Shown piece after piece: positions 11,346 through 23,830 of a stretch of DNA of 56,614 nucleotides; position 1 is the first letter of the stretch; each line of letters begins with the position of its first letter. The stretch comes from Aureobasidium sp. EXF-3400 (taxonomy: Eukaryota; Ascomycota; Dothideomycetes; Dothideales; Saccotheciaceae): contig SWBL01000334.1 of the NCBI GenBank assembly GCA_024195585.1, positions 1 to 56,614 on the forward strand. The letters are read 5' to 3'. The notes beneath the pieces were generated by a model. It worked only from the letters and a program-made list of their open reading frames with translations, made no database searches and was not told where the DNA came from. The position numbers and the translations under genes are program-made.

Positions 11346-14300
11346 TCAGTAAACCAATTTGAGCGTCAGATCGCTCTGCCACGCTCCAGCTGTCGTCACA
11401 CCCTCTAGACCAGTAATATAAGTCACGTTACCTCCAGCCTTGACTTGAACCACAGAGGTCTCGCACGCAGCGCCGTCGACATGAAGATTGATATCCTTGG
11501 GCAGCATTGAGGCTCCAGCGATAGTGATATTGGCAAGTGGGATGCCATCTTGGAAAGTTCCAGTTACCTTGGTAGACAAGACACCATTTGCGAAAGAAAT
11601 CTGTGAGACAAAATTGTCAGTATGTGTAGAGAGGTGGCAAGAAGAATCGACTTACCTCAACATTCTTAGTCGCATTCTGAACAATATTGATGCCGTCGTC
11701 CAGATACAGCTCGCCACTCGCCATACCATCCTTGTCAAGAGCAATAAGCAAACTCCAAGGACTCTTTCTAGACATCGCAGTGGTGTTTCCAGCTTTCTGA
11801 ATCGGGATAATGTAACCGCCTCTAACGAAGATCGGCTGATGTTCAATAGGAGCACTCAATGTCTTGTTTTCTCCAGCAGCAGCATCAACCTTTGCAAGAG
11901 TGTACCAATCGTACCAGATCGTTCCAGTGGAAATACCAGGGAAAACTCCTTGAACAGAGGTAGCAAGGGGAGCGAGTACAGGTGTTACCAGCAGTGCTGG
12001 ACCACTCATGAATTGATTGTCGATGGCTCTGAGGGATTCATCTCCAGGGAACTCCCAGGCCAGAGCTCTCAGCACGGTTTCGCCGGCAACGTTAGCTTTG
12101 TGAAAAAGCGTGTACGTGTATGGCAGCAGAGAATAGCGGATATTCATGATACGGCGGGTTGACTCTGCTGTGGTTGACCATCGGTATGCTTCTTGAGCGA
12201 TAGTGTTGCGGTTGTTGTGGTTGCGATACCTAGAGTAGAGCATTAGTGGTAACTCTCTGATAGGTTATGTTCTTGGCCACTTACATTCGGAACCAAGCAC
12301 TCAGTTGCATCCATCGTGTACACAACTCCATATCTGCATTACCGTTGAAGCCACAAGTTTCCACACCAAAGTATGGGATACCAGCGATAGAAAACTGCAA
12401 AGCTTGCGAGATGCCAAAGTACATGTCTCCCCAGTTCGAGTTGGTATCACCACCTGTTTGAAAATTAGCAAAGTCACTTTGGTACAATCGCTATCATTAT
12501 TTACCCCAATGACCAGCAAAAGCACCACTGCCAGAGAAAGTGCTTCTAGCCATGAACCAAGGTCTCTTGCCCTCATATACTGCAACAAGAGCATTATACG
12601 ATGCATTGGCGCTCAAATGGCCATACAAATTATGCAACTCATACTCAGTACTGTTGTAAGGGCCATCCAAATGAGTAGCATTAGGCGCAATAACCTGCTT
12701 CAACAAACTATGCCCAGGCAAGAAGTTATTGATAGCGTAAGGAGGGAAGTTCAAGTTCCTGACTCCAGGAGTGGCAAGCGTACGTTCCAAGACAGGAGAA
12801 GGCGCGAGTGTCATTGATGGATATGCCAACATCTGCGATGCTCGTGATGCACTTGCTGAAGCAGCTTCGGTCGCATTCGTCACATTGAACATTTCCGGGT
12901 ATCGATAATCGACCGCAATACTCGTGTTTGGATCTCCAGGTAATGCAAAAGGCACATGTACAGGATTCAAACTGCGTTGATACTGGCCACAACTGCCAGT
13001 ACACCATGAAGTGGGGTCACTGACATCAAGCCAAAAGCCATCGAAAGCCAATGTCTTGCGGAACTCGGCAAATTGCTCTGTCCAGAATTGTTGGGCTTGG
13101 GGCACTGAAAAGTCGGGCCAGACACTGAAGCCATTCCATTCCATGCCGTAGTAGAGACTGTCGTTACCGTTTCTGATGAAGACGTCGAGTTCGTTGCCGC
13201 GGTCGAAAGGTGGGTATGCATCGCTGGCATTTGTTGGGTCCGGGGCGTAGATGTTTGGGTCCAGGATGGGTAGGTAGTATTGACCACGCGCGTGCAGCCA
13301 GTCCAAGAACACTTTACCCTCGTCTGCTGGATAGTTTGCGTTGTGGGTAAAGTCTCTGTTCAAGTTGAGGTAGTCCAGATCATTCATAATGCCTGATATT
13401 GATTAGCAATCTATACGGCGAGGTAGTCCTGCAAGTCACTTACCTTCCAGCTGGATACCTGCCTCCTCGTACAATTCAACTACATCTCGGAGGTTTGTCC
13501 AGTTCAAGTATCCCCAGCGGCATTGATGGAAGCCAAGTGCCCAGTAAGCCTGCATACCAGGCGTGCTGACAATGCCCACTTGATACTGGCTAATGACCTC
13601 CTTAGGTGACGGACCACTAAGGAAGTAGAACTCAAAGCTGCCACCGATGGTACGGTATGTAATGGTATCTTCTCTAAGCAGCCAATCTTGTCCATGAGCG
13701 TTACGAGCATAAACTCCATGAGAAGTAGATGAACCATTTCCATAGCGAGTCTCGAGATAGACAGGATGTGTGCTGTGACCATTGACATCAGGCAGTTGAT
13801 CATTGTCGAGGTTGTAGGCATTCCAGAATGTCTGAGTATAGTTGTTTCCCAATCTGAAGCTGTGGAAAGCTTCAGCAAAGCCATACACGTTGTAATCCGG
13901 AACCATTGAAGTCACAAGTTCGAGGAACTGGTCTTCGAAGATGATTTTCTTGCCATAAGTGCTGAATATCGTCTCACCAGATCCAACTCGAGTGACCTCA
14001 AATTGAAAACTGGGATCGTTGCTCCACGTAAAGGCTAGGTCGCTAGTAGCATTGGTGGATCCTTCCTCCATCCCAGGCTTCGGGGTGAATCGCTCATCGA
14101 GGATGTACAGCGACTCATTGTGAGGAGCCAGATATTTAGGGGTGATGCTGACAGCAAGTCTGCTCTGATTCTGATATTGGACAGACAGAACAAGATCTTT
14201 GATGTCATTGCCGTACACATTACAGGGTGTGCCAGCCAGAGTCAAGTCGGCCTGGAGACCTGAACTGCTTTCTTGTACATTGGAAGCCTTGTATCCGGGA

Positions 14301-14536
14301 CACACGTCTTGTGCATTGGGAGCACTGGCGTCAAGGATGTTTGGAAGAACACTTGGGGCATTGTTGTAGGAGGATGCCAGAGAAGGTTGCAATGGGAATG
14401 CTGGAGGGTATTGCGGTTGCTGGGCTGTAGTGCAAACTATTAGAAAAGATTGCGATCATGTTGGATATCACAAACCATTGATCAGTGTGGCTAACAGCGC
14501 TACGGGCGCGAGAGACAACAACATCTTGCCGGTCAT
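11346..14536 (-). CDS. Secreted GH31 alpha-glucosidase
   Basis: Six exons: 14536-14476, 14424-13444, 13392-12505, 12453-12285, 12229-11656 and 11600-11346. All five introns (51-55 bp) have GT..AG ends, and the product is 975 aa. The first exon encodes a signal peptide (MTGKMLLSLAPVALLATLING, cleavage likely near GA-QQ). The GH31 nucleophile region is DGFWLDVSDPTSW with Asp470, and the acid/base motif is GHWGGDTNSNW with Asp646, preceded by RSTFSGSGAFAGHW. Many N-glycosylation sequons fit a secreted enzyme. It resembles Aspergillus agdC-type alpha/beta-glucosidases (DMSE..SFC.GSC), but the residue three after the nucleophile is Asp instead of Glu. It should hydrolyse alpha-linked glucosides outside the cell. 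Alpha-xylosidase activity cannot be excluded. Confidence 0.93.
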
Positions 14537-14988
14537 GAATACAAGTCTGGGACACCCGAGGCAGACCGGGACCACTGGGGAATATATACCCATGTCCTCC
14601 AGCTGCATAGACGTCATGAAAGAATAGCTTGTCACGCGGCTCATCGGTATGCTTGATAGACATTCCCATAAAGCTTCCCACCACAGATCCCGATCTTGCT
14701 GATTATTGGAGAAGAAAATAAACCTCCTCGGCTTGTCTCTGGCTGCAAAAGTATGTAGAGCTAGATTTGGAAGAGCTGCCACCAAAATTGACTTTCTTCC
14801 CCGCAGCCATGCCATCATGGTGCCTGGAGATCTGCATGGAAGCAACCACGGGAAAACATGCGGGGCTATCTTGGGGCAGATCCGATGACAATTTCACGGA
14901 GTACACTTCCTTTCGACCTTTGTCCGCAAAGAGCATGAATAGCGACCGAATCGGAATTGTTCAATGGTAAAGGCGGATACTCATACCA
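14537..14988. promoter_or_regulatory. GH31 upstream region
   Basis: This 452-bp interval holds the GH31 promoter and the 3' flank of the next minus-strand gene. Nothing else is recognised in it. Confidence 0.4.
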
Positions 14989-16316
14989 CTAGTCGTCAAC
15001 CTCTCGAATAGCAAACCCCAGCATCAAGTTCGACTCTACAGCAGACTCATTAACCAGCTTTTCTGCAGTCTCCACTCCAGCCGCTGGCACTCTGTACTCA
15101 AAGTGTTTACCCGGTACCGCAGTCTTGCCTTCAATCGGATATGCGAAGGGGAGATACTTCGGCAGCAAACCCAGCTGTACAAGAGCAGTAGCTTGGTCCC
15201 AAGCAATATGTTCATGATACAGTCTATCGCCTCGAACATTGACAATGCTGGTGAAAGGTAGGCGGCATTTCTTTCCTGTTGGCGGTACACCAGGTAATCT
15301 GGAATCGCGTCAGTACACGTTCAGCTAAACAGTGATTCCTAAAACTTACAGCCAGTCAATCTCTCTATCATGAGTAAAGCTAAACACGAATTCGTCGATA
15401 ACGCGATCGATGCCCACAGTGCGCGATACGAGCTCAAGAGCAGTATCTTCTGGATTAGAAAACACAAAATGATTACGGTAGAAATCCGTCAACTTCGCTC
15501 TCCCAATCCCACCAGTTAAAGTGGGTATATGATTGACATAAGGCTCTTGAACCATAGTAGACATGGTCTTGTCAACAGCTCTCTCTCCAAATTCATATAA
15601 ACAATGTTCTTCCCAGATCTCTTCGAGGTCGAAGTATGGGCCTCCGAGGATTGGTTTTAGGAAGTTGAGGGTACGGGTATGCGAGACTGATGCTGAGGAA
15701 GCTTGGAAAGATTTGTGAGCGGGAAGTACGAAGAATGGTGAGACGTTGGGATAGTAGTATGTCTTCTTCTTCTTGGAGGCATCCTTCTTGATGGGCATTG
15801 GTGGGTTGCCGGGTTTGTGGAGGAGTGTCGGTTTAGTGGTCTGTATCTCTGATGATCCATAAACAACTATCGCAGCTATGTCTTTAGATGATTCCACTAC
15901 GTTGACAACGTCGGTGTGCGATGAAGACAGGTATGCTAACTCCCATCAGTACCAACGTAGCAGCTCTCCTTTCAGTACTCACAAATCAGTCCAAACTTCT
16001 CATTCCCATCAAAACTATCAAGATCCTTGATCAAAAGGAGTGTGTCGGACAAGGTCTCCTCAAAGCTCTTGTCAATTTTCCTCAAATCTATCTGTGCAAC
16101 AACAAAACTCTCTTCTGCCCATTTCTGCAGCGAAGGAGGATCAATACTCTCCGTCGAAGCCTCTGTTGCAGACTCTTGATCAATCAATATGATGAGTCCT
16201 GGACCCTTGCCCGCTCTTGATAACGGCGGTTGAATTGTAACCGAAGACGAGGCTTTTATGGCAGGTGCGGAAGGAAGCGGTAGCGACTCCTCACTTTTAC
16301 CGTTGGTTGCAGACAT
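14989..16316 (-). CDS. Dienelactone-hydrolase-related protein with SnoaL-like domain
   Basis: Three exons, 16316-15983, 15935-15350 and 15298-14989, encode 409 aa; introns are 47 and 51 bp. The ATG at 16316 is used; an in-frame codon 9 nt upstream is GTG. The N-terminal half has the layout of fungal carboxymethylenebutenolidase-like proteins (KGPGLIILIDQES, then the segment leading to IAAIVVYGS), but a clear Cys/Ser-His-Asp triad was not found. The C-terminal 190 residues form an NTF2/SnoaL-like region: NHIPTLTGGIG, FYRNHFVFSNPEDT, SRTVGIDRVIDEFVFSFTHD, DWLLPGVPPTGKK and LYHEHIAWDQATALVQLGLL. These match the domain fused to dienelactone-hydrolase relatives in fungi. A role in catabolism or secondary metabolism of small lactones is inferred only. 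A poly-Lys patch precedes the SnoaL-like part. Confidence 0.82.
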
Positions 16317-16755
16317 GGCAGACACTGATACCGAAGTTCAATAAAGTACAAGGTTAACAGATAGAAGAACACTTCGAGTTGACAAGAGATGATGACGAGC
16401 TTGTGTCGGCTACTCGACGCCGATCATTGCTCGATTGAACAGCATCGCTGTGTTATATTAACTCCCCAGCCATCTCAGAGCATCCGCCAACGCTTGGGAT
16501 GAAACGAAGAGTCAAGAGGAATAAGAACCAATTTGCGATGTAATTGAATGAGGCTCGCCAGATTTGAGGATGACAATACAGACATTAGATTACTCCTATA
16601 AACACCATGCAAAATATGTATATATCCACAACATCTGTGACGAAAAGAGCGACAAGAAGGATAATACCAAAAGAAACGAACCCATCATATCCAAGGAGCG
16701 AGGACAGCCAAGTCCCCTTCTACGAAAACACCACGTGAAGGCGAGGCGGAATCAT
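16317..16755. promoter_or_regulatory. Intergenic region between minus-strand genes
   Basis: The 439 bp hold the promoter of the gene starting at 16316 and the 3' flank of the TBC gene. The part beside the TBC stop is A-rich. No discrete element was recognised. Confidence 0.35.
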
Positions 16756-19152
16756 CTACGCGCCCTTGGTCTGCCGCCTCGAAAACCTCGTCTTGCTTTT
16801 CGCCCTCATGAAGCTCCTCCTGCCACTGGTATCCGTATCACCTCTTCCTCTTACTTCTCCGTTACTACCCGCCGTCAACGTCCTTCCGTTCCTTGTAGCA
16901 ACCCGTCCCTCTTCCCTCCTCTTCTCCACAACATCCTGGCTCAAACCTCCAAAGCCTCCTCGCTTGCGGAAACAAGTCTCCATAAGCGCATTAGCATCCA
17001 ACATACCCCTAGGCAAACTCTGCACAAGTTGAAAGATCTCCATAGGGTCCGAGACGGCTTTGATGGTGGTTTCCGAAGATTTGAAGATGGCGAGGGCGAC
17101 GCGGAAGAGTGTTTTGCTGCCTTCGAAGAAGAGGCAGTCCCACACGCGGAGGACGCATTCGATGGGTAGTGTACCGACGAAGAGAGACATGAACCATGCT
17201 GTGGTTGCCAGACTGACAGTAGGTAGACGAGGCACGCCTCCCGCACCTGGTGTGCCTGGTTTATCGTCTAGTTTTGCCCAGATGGAGGGGAGAGATTCCT
17301 TGATTGAAGTCATGAGGACGGCGATGTCGATGTTTGCTCCTTCCAACGCGACGCCGTGTGTGCCAGGGAGATGCTCGGTGCATACGACGTTCAAGAGGAT
17401 GAAAGCTTTCTCTTCGTCTTCGTTGAGGAACAGAAGTAAGAGACCAGCAATAAAGTTCAGACTCTGACAGTATCCTATGCTTGGGTTGTGTACGGCAAAG
17501 GCTTGCAACACGCGTCGCAGTGCCTTGATCATAGAAGTCTCGTTTTCGGTTTCGCCAACGCCGCGGCTTTGTTCAGAGGTCGTGGGTCGGTCGTCAGGTT
17601 TGAAGCGGTCGTTGTCGGGGAATGTGCGATTGAGATCGCGTTCGATGTGCTCACGGTCGTTGTCACTCAGAGCACCTTGGTTGACTTGCTTGAGCAGGTT
17701 CCAATATAGCCCAGGATCCTCAGCCAATTTCTTGGGCCCACCAGCATACCAGAACCAAGCGGCACCTCGCCAGTCTGGTGGTATACCCTTGCGCACATAT
17801 CTCTTGATCTTTTCAGATTTTGTCGGGAAGCGTGTAGGGTGCTCGGTGGTGTAGCCGAATTGCCTCATCAAGATGTCCCATTTGCCTCGTCTTCTTTCAA
17901 GATGGACATTGTACTCTTTCTCCCAAGCATCATAGTCTTGCAAGTTGATGTGCAGGGACGTCTTTTTGAAGCCGTATCGATCGCGAGGCACTGGTTTCGA
18001 AGGAGGTAGAGGAATGCTACTGGTAACGGGCGAGTCGGTAATGGGAGACAGGACGGGAGTAGGATCGACGGTAGGCGGTGGAGCAGAGAGGGGTGCATCA
18101 GGCAAGTCGCGGCCAGCCAGAATCTGGGTTGAGGTTCTGTTGTGCGACAAGTTCAACGACGGCTTGTTATGTCTGTCGAAAGAGGTGAGATTGGCATCTG
18201 CAAGGATGCTCTTGCGATCAACCATGCTGGCCGAATGACTGCGTCTATGAGAGCCAGCTACCTCGTTCGTCGACGACGGCGACGTGCCAGGCCGCACACC
18301 CAGAGTATCGACAGAGCTTTTGGGTGCATGCAGGAAACTGTTTGTGCGAGAGTTGGCCATGCTCAGACGCATCGACTTCCGCATCGACTCACGTAAGTCG
18401 ACACTGAGGTTGACGGGTGTGCCGAAACCAGCAATGTACATGTCCAACAGATCATCTTCATAGCTAGACATGTCGGCCTCTTCGTCATTGTCGGCATAGT
18501 CGATCTTGACACAATCCGAGACAGAGCTGTCTGCTGTAGCAATACTGCTGCGAGCGGTGCCTGTGGTCGAGTCCATGTGGCTGCTTGCCCATGTCATCTG
18601 CGAGCGATAGCTGGTGCGGGTCTCGTTGCGGTCCATTTCAGGGACAGGCATGGCGGCCGGGCTGTCTTCCAGAGGCCAGCTGCCTTGTCGCTTCAGTGTA
18701 GCGTCGGCGATAGACAGTTCACGCGGTCGAGAGCGAGGCTCGACAGCAGAGAAGTTGCGTTGACGACCAGCCGGAGTCTCATCCTCGCTATCCTCCCACC
18801 ACTTGTTGCTCTTGACGTTGACGGTCGAACTGTGTGGAGGAGCTATGCTGCCAGTCGTAGCAGGACCCAAAGCTTCCTGGCCGGCGTTGGTGCGTATGAA
18901 GAGGGGAGCAGGCTTCTGTCTCGTCTTGATGGTGGGCAGACTGGGCATCCTCTGTCTCAGCCGCTCGGGCGAGGCCTTGCGCAGCGGGAGATGGGGTTCA
19001 GGGCTGCGCACTCTGCGAGGCCATGAGAATTGAGGTGTCGGGGGCTGCGACGGAGAGACTGGCGATTCGGGAGTCTTTTCTCGTGCGGCGTGGTAGTCTT
19101 GGTTGGCGAGGACGGCATTGATGGACGCCGTGGGAGCTATCGTTCGGCTCAT
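16756..19152 (-). CDS. TBC-domain Rab GTPase-activating protein
   Basis: A single exon of 798 aa starting at the ATG at 19152. Residues 1-390 are low-complexity and rich in Ser, Pro and Arg, probably disordered and phosphorylated. The TBC domain follows at about 455-730. All catalytic signatures are present: RKGIPPDWRGAAWFWYAGG (motif A), IERDLNRTFPDN with the arginine finger Arg509 (motif B) and GYCQSLN with the glutamine finger Gln563 (motif C). Later segments (WFMSLFVGTLPIECVLRVWD) fit the C-terminal half of the domain. By family it accelerates GTP hydrolysis on a Rab/Ypt GTPase in membrane traffic. Which Rab cannot be told. The C-terminus is strongly basic (RAKSKTRFSRRQTKGA). Confidence 0.93.
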   Translation of the reverse strand: MSRTIAPTASINAVLANQDYHAAREKTPESPVSPSQPPTPQFSWPRRVRSPEPHLPLRKASPERLRQRMPSLPTIKTRQKPAPLFIRTNAGQEALGPATTGSIAPPHSSTVNVKSNKWWEDSEDETPAGRQRNFSAVEPRSRPRELSIADATLKRQGSWPLEDSPAAMPVPEMDRNETRTSYRSQMTWASSHMDSTTGTARSSIATADSSVSDCVKIDYADNDEEADMSSYEDDLLDMYIAGFGTPVNLSVDLRESMRKSMRLSMANSRTNSFLHAPKSSVDTLGVRPGTSPSSTNEVAGSHRRSHSASMVDRKSILADANLTSFDRHNKPSLNLSHNRTSTQILAGRDLPDAPLSAPPPTVDPTPVLSPITDSPVTSSIPLPPSKPVPRDRYGFKKTSLHINLQDYDAWEKEYNVHLERRRGKWDILMRQFGYTTEHPTRFPTKSEKIKRYVRKGIPPDWRGAAWFWYAGGPKKLAEDPGLYWNLLKQVNQGALSDNDREHIERDLNRTFPDNDRFKPDDRPTTSEQSRGVGETENETSMIKALRRVLQAFAVHNPSIGYCQSLNFIAGLLLLFLNEDEEKAFILLNVVCTEHLPGTHGVALEGANIDIAVLMTSIKESLPSIWAKLDDKPGTPGAGGVPRLPTVSLATTAWFMSLFVGTLPIECVLRVWDCLFFEGSKTLFRVALAIFKSSETTIKAVSDPMEIFQLVQSLPRGMLDANALMETCFRKRGGFGGLSQDVVEKRREEGRVATRNGRTLTAGSNGEVRGRGDTDTSGRRSFMRAKSKTRFSRRQTKGA

Positions 19153-20142
19153 GCTGCCAGGGCGCTATCTATACGGATTTCAGGAGAAGACCTCGACTCA
19201 TGTTTGTGTTTCGTGTAAGCGCTGTCGACCAATCCTCCGAGCTGACAGCATTCAATCTTCTGTTTTTCACTTGTTGTGTGTGTTTGTCTTCTCTGAAGCT
19301 GAAAGAAACAAGAAAAGCATCCAAAACGTCAGAAGCTCTCTGCAACCTGCAACCCAACTGCACACACATCCACAGACCATCAAAACACCGCCTGGTCCAA
19401 CACAACCCAAATGTGTCAACCTCTCGTCAACTACCCGATCAAATCCAACTGAAACACTCCAGAAACCTAATTACTGTCCCTCCACCCTCCTCTCATTGGC
19501 CTGTACGAAGCAATTTCCACTGCCCGCCAAGCCCAATCAATAAAATGATTTCCCGTCCAACTTCCCAAACACCCACAAGACGGGACCAAACAACTCCGTC
19601 CTGTTCTCCCGAACCCGATGAAAGCCTTCTTTTGCTTGCAATAAGAGGGCGGCTGCTCCCGCAACCCAACCGAGTACCAGAGAACCTTCCCTTTTCTTGC
19701 GAATCGCTGTCAGTATTTATCAAGATCTTGATCTTCACTCTACGATGCCGATCTAGAGGTAGTCATGCGCATCATAACAATCTCGCTCGTATTTCGCAAC
19801 TTCATCTTCTCGATACATCATCTATATTACCTCGTTCTCGTTTCGGTTGACTTTCTACCGGGACAAAACTTTTAGGGCTGCCACGTTCCAATTCCGTTGC
19901 GTGTTTGAACCCGTTCATACCCATACACCCTCGGGTCATCTCTCCTGAGCCGAAGCGTTTTCCATCATAAAGGGTATCTTTGTTTGCCGTCGTCGAAACT
20001 TATCGAGGCCGATGAGAACATGACCAGACCGTTGAATCCATCTCGTGTCACGTCCGATTATCTCACCTGACCCTCATACCACCCGCATGCTTCCAAATGC
20101 TCGCCATAAAGATAGGAAATTGAGCTTCAGCGTAAAAGAAAA
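19153..20142. promoter_or_regulatory. TBC gene upstream region
   Basis: A 990-bp gap between two minus-strand genes. The part next to the TBC start is rich in C and T on the plus strand, typical of a fungal 5' UTR or core promoter seen in reverse. Short open frames have no recognisable product. Confidence 0.4.
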
Positions 20143-23100
20143 TCACCTCCTGCCAGCCAACACCTCGCCCAACTCTTTCAGTCGCACAGGCTTGGTCATG
20201 AACTGATCCACTCCAGACGAAAACGCTTCCTGCTGTGCTTCTGCGCTCGCCAATCCTGTCAGTGCAATGACCTTACTCGCTACCATGCTCTTGCTGTGTT
20301 CAAACGAGCGAATCTTCCTCGTAGCTTCTAGTCCGTCCATCCTCGGCATGGAAATATCCATGCATACAAAATCAAACTTCGTGGCTGCATCTTGCTGGTG
20401 TGAGGTGAAGGCTTCGACTGCTTCGACGCCATCTTCAGCCGTCACGTAGTCGTGCTTTTTCGACTTGCAGTAGCGGACCAGCAACTGCAGGTTGATCTTG
20501 TTGTCGTCGACGAGGAGGAGGCGGAGCGATTTCGACCCATTCTCTTGTTCTGTCGGTCCTTTGGTTTCTTCTGCTACTTTGCTCTGTTTTTGTGCTTTTC
20601 GTGGTGGTGTGTGTTCATGCGAATCCGAAGGTTGCTTTGTGTCATGTTCTTGACCATGTTTTCTAGCATCGGAGACAGGCATGCTTGGTAGTGTCATTAG
20701 TTCTGTGTCTCTGTATAGAACAACATCTTCCAGCTGTCGAGGTTGTTGCTCTTTGCACGACACGAACGCCCGTGCCAGCTTACGAGGTCCATATGGTTGT
20801 GCAATGAACTCAGTCGTGACTGCTCCTCGCAGTGCTTCGTTCTCGATGTACATCTGTCGAAGCTGCGTGTTGCTCTCACAGAGTACTGCGATCGGTTTGC
20901 CGAGCCTGATCAGCTGTTCTTTGATCTCCGGTAGAGTATGACATGTCGTAAGCACCAATGCTGCATCTTCTACCTCGTCCACGCTGCTGACAGTGCTGAA
21001 TTCAATGTTGAACCATCCCCAGCATTGCTTGTCGAGCGCTCTGCGGAGTGATCTTTGAGATGGCGTTTCCCCATCGCTACTGTTTGGAGGATCGATGAAT
21101 ACTGCTCGGAGTCCATGGAGCTTCCGTGCCGCTTCGGTCATGACAAAAGCTTCATCATTCGTCTCTGGACTTGGACCCGGGTCCATCATGATGACCTCGA
21201 CGCGAATTTCGGTGCCCTTATCCAGTTCGGATTCCACAGAGATTTCACCACCAAGATTGCTGACAATGTGTCGCACCATGCTGAGACCGAGTCCTGCTCC
21301 TGGATTAAGCGGGTCCTCTTGCGCGAAGGGTCTGAACAGATGGTTCTGCAGGTACTCCTTGGATATGCCTCTGCCGGTGTCTTTAATGGTCAGTGTTATG
21401 CGACTTCTCTTGGAGCCTCCGTTATCCCTTGGTAACTCTAAAGAATCGAGTTTTACATAGATGAAGCCGTCAGTTGTGTACTTCAAGCTGTTTCCGGTCT
21501 GCAAATAAGATCAGTATGTAATCAGCATACAAACATATCAAGTTGCTTACCAAGTTCATCACCAAACGCTTCCATGCTCCTCCCTCTGTGCAGAGTAGCC
21601 AGTTTTCGTGATCCTTGGCCTCAATATCAACGACAACTTCCACGTTCCGGTTGTGTTTCGAGTCCTTAGATCTCTGGCTAGAACTTGATTCATCGCGAGA
21701 GTTCACAGAGGAGGTGTAACCAGCAAAGACGGTTTCCAAGGCTTCCTCGGTGATGGTAGGCAAGTGTACGGTTGAGTCGAGACTTAACATATCGGCCTGT
21801 CTCGTTTCCGAGTTCTTCTGGCGCTTCGTCTTGTTACGAGTGAAGTTGTTGATCTTGCTGAAGTCGAGTAGGTGATTGATGGTATCCAGAAGTGTGCGTC
21901 CACAGGTGTCAACAGTCTCAACGAGGCCATGTTGCATTGGGTCGAGAGCTGATGACTCCAAGCACTCTATACTACCCAGAATACCATGCAATGGACTACG
22001 AAGCTCGTGACTAATGCTGTTGAGCAGATCAGACTTCGCCTTGTCTGCCATGGCGGTGTCAAGTTTGGCGACCTCGGACATGATTGCCATGCCAAAAGCG
22101 CGTAGGAAGCTAAGCTCAGAGTCTTTGTGCAATAATCGTATCGCCCTGTTGGACCAGATAAACCCACCACAGAACCATCGCATCCGGTGGTCATCCCTGC
22201 AACGTAAAGGGTCTGATCAGCATGTTTCTTATGTGACTATCTGCACCCTCGTATACATACCACATCGGAAGAAATGCCATAGAACGGGCGCTGGGGAACA
22301 AGCGCTTGAGGTGAGCAATGTCGATCTCCCTCTGCCGACGCACTTTCTCCCGCGATTCTTGGTCAGAATGTTGTTTCTCCATCGGCTCGACTTTTTGACC
22401 AAAGTCTTCGGATTCCTCTGGTTTCAAGGAACTCTTCGTGTGCACCTCTGTCTCTATGGGATCAATGTTGAAGATTCTCCCTTGTCCATAGCGAGTCAAG
22501 AAGGAGTGTAAGAAGCCTTCTGTGATGGATAAATTAGGATCGGTTTCACCTGCGCTTGCCAGGACATGGCACTCCTTTTGGGAGGAGGAGCTGTGGGTGA
22601 AGTAGGAAGTGGTATCGTCCTCAGAGGTGATAGGTACCGACTGCACTAAAGCGCCAAAGCTTCCCACAGACGCGTCAAGGAAGACGACACCCTCGACATC
22701 GATTGCGTTTCTGATGATTCCGGCAGCGCGCTTAAAACAAGACTTGACATCGGTGGATAGCATTTGAGCTTGTAGGTTCTCAAAATTGAGAGCCTCACTG
22801 GCGTTGTTCGTGTCTTGTGGATTCAATAGAGGATTGTTCTGCTCGATATCCTCCATCTCTGGCGGCTTAGGAGCAGAAGATCCAGGAGTCAAAGGTCGGT
22901 CACCTTGATGTTCGATAACATTGCTCTTTGGGAGGTCCTTGTTGTGCAGGTTCATATCAACATGGCCCTTGCCCTCTACGAAGGAACCCAGGCCTAAGAC
23001 CATCTGCGATGTACGTCGGTGCTCTTCTTTTGACCTGACCATATCAAGATGGGACATGATGGTGTCTGACATGTGTTGAAGGAAAAGCTGATCTTCGTGT

Positions 23101-23830
23101 GAGAGGGTGTCTCTCGGCTTGTCGTCCAGGATAGTAATGACGCCAATGACGGGGCCAAAGGGACTTCGAATAGCTGAGCCAGCGTAGAAGCGCACACCAT
23201 CTGGCAGGCTGATACGTGACTTATGCTTCTCGTACCACTCGTTGTCGGCAATGTTGGACATTACGACGACGCCGTCGTGCACTTTTCCTACTTTTTTATC
23301 GGCGAGTTCAAGAGTACGCTCGCACAAGTGTGTGTAGCGTTCTTGAATGCATGAACCCATCCATAGTTCATCTTTGGGATCGTCGGCTTTGTTTGTCGTC
23401 AAGGACAGAGTCGGGGTGGCCTCGGCCAGAATGTATTGGTGATTGCGATCGAAACAGGAAACGAGACAGCGGCCGACGCGCAGTCGTAGACAGATGAATT
23501 GGGCATATGCAGCGAGGGCATCGTCGAACGAGGCAGAGTGGCCTTTGGAACCAGAGTTGAACTTCTCATTGGTCGTTTTCATAAGGTTATCAAAGGGCTC
23601 GTAGTATCTGGAGATGCAAGATTAGAAAGCAGGCGCTGGAGGCAGTCACGGGAATCGACATGCTTGTAAAACTCGCGCGCCCTAACGCCTTCAATTTCAC
23701 CATCGTACTGGGCCTCAAAGGCAGTGGGCGAAGGAGAAGAGGCCGGAGAGGCAGGCGCCATGTCGGAGACCGTGTCCGTGGGGAAGGCGCTTTGGGGCTG
23801 ACTTTCAGGCGCTTCGTCTTGACATATCAT
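20143..23830 (-). CDS. Hybrid histidine kinase (GAF-HisKA-HATPase-REC)
   Basis: Four exons, 23830-23664, 23607-22261, 22196-21551 and 21498-20143, encode 1171 aa. Intron 1 appears to be GC-AG: only a GC donor at 23663 restores REFYKYYEPFDNL. Introns 2 and 3 are standard, and their junctions restore MWDDHRMRWFCGGF and RLVMNLTGNSLKYT. A GAF-like region lies at about 85-230 (GSCIQERYTHLCERTL, RFYAGSAIRSPFGPVIGVI). The HisKA H-box is SISHELRSPLHGILGS with His568. The ATPase has its N-box at MNLTGNSLKYT, G1 at KDTGRGIS, an F-box-like LFRPFAQED and G2 at GAGLGLSMV. The receiver LLLVDDNKIN..VCMDISMPRMDG has phospho-acceptor Asp1101 and a conserved Lys in MTKPVRL. It should feed a phosphorelay through an HPt protein. 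No membrane segment is seen, so a cytosolic sensor is likely. The start at 23830 is the first ATG; the upstream frame opens only from a TTG. Confidence 0.94.

Noticed and set aside
15972..16325. Upstream start for the SnoaL-like protein at 16325
   Set aside because: The codon there is GTG; the ATG at 16316 is used.
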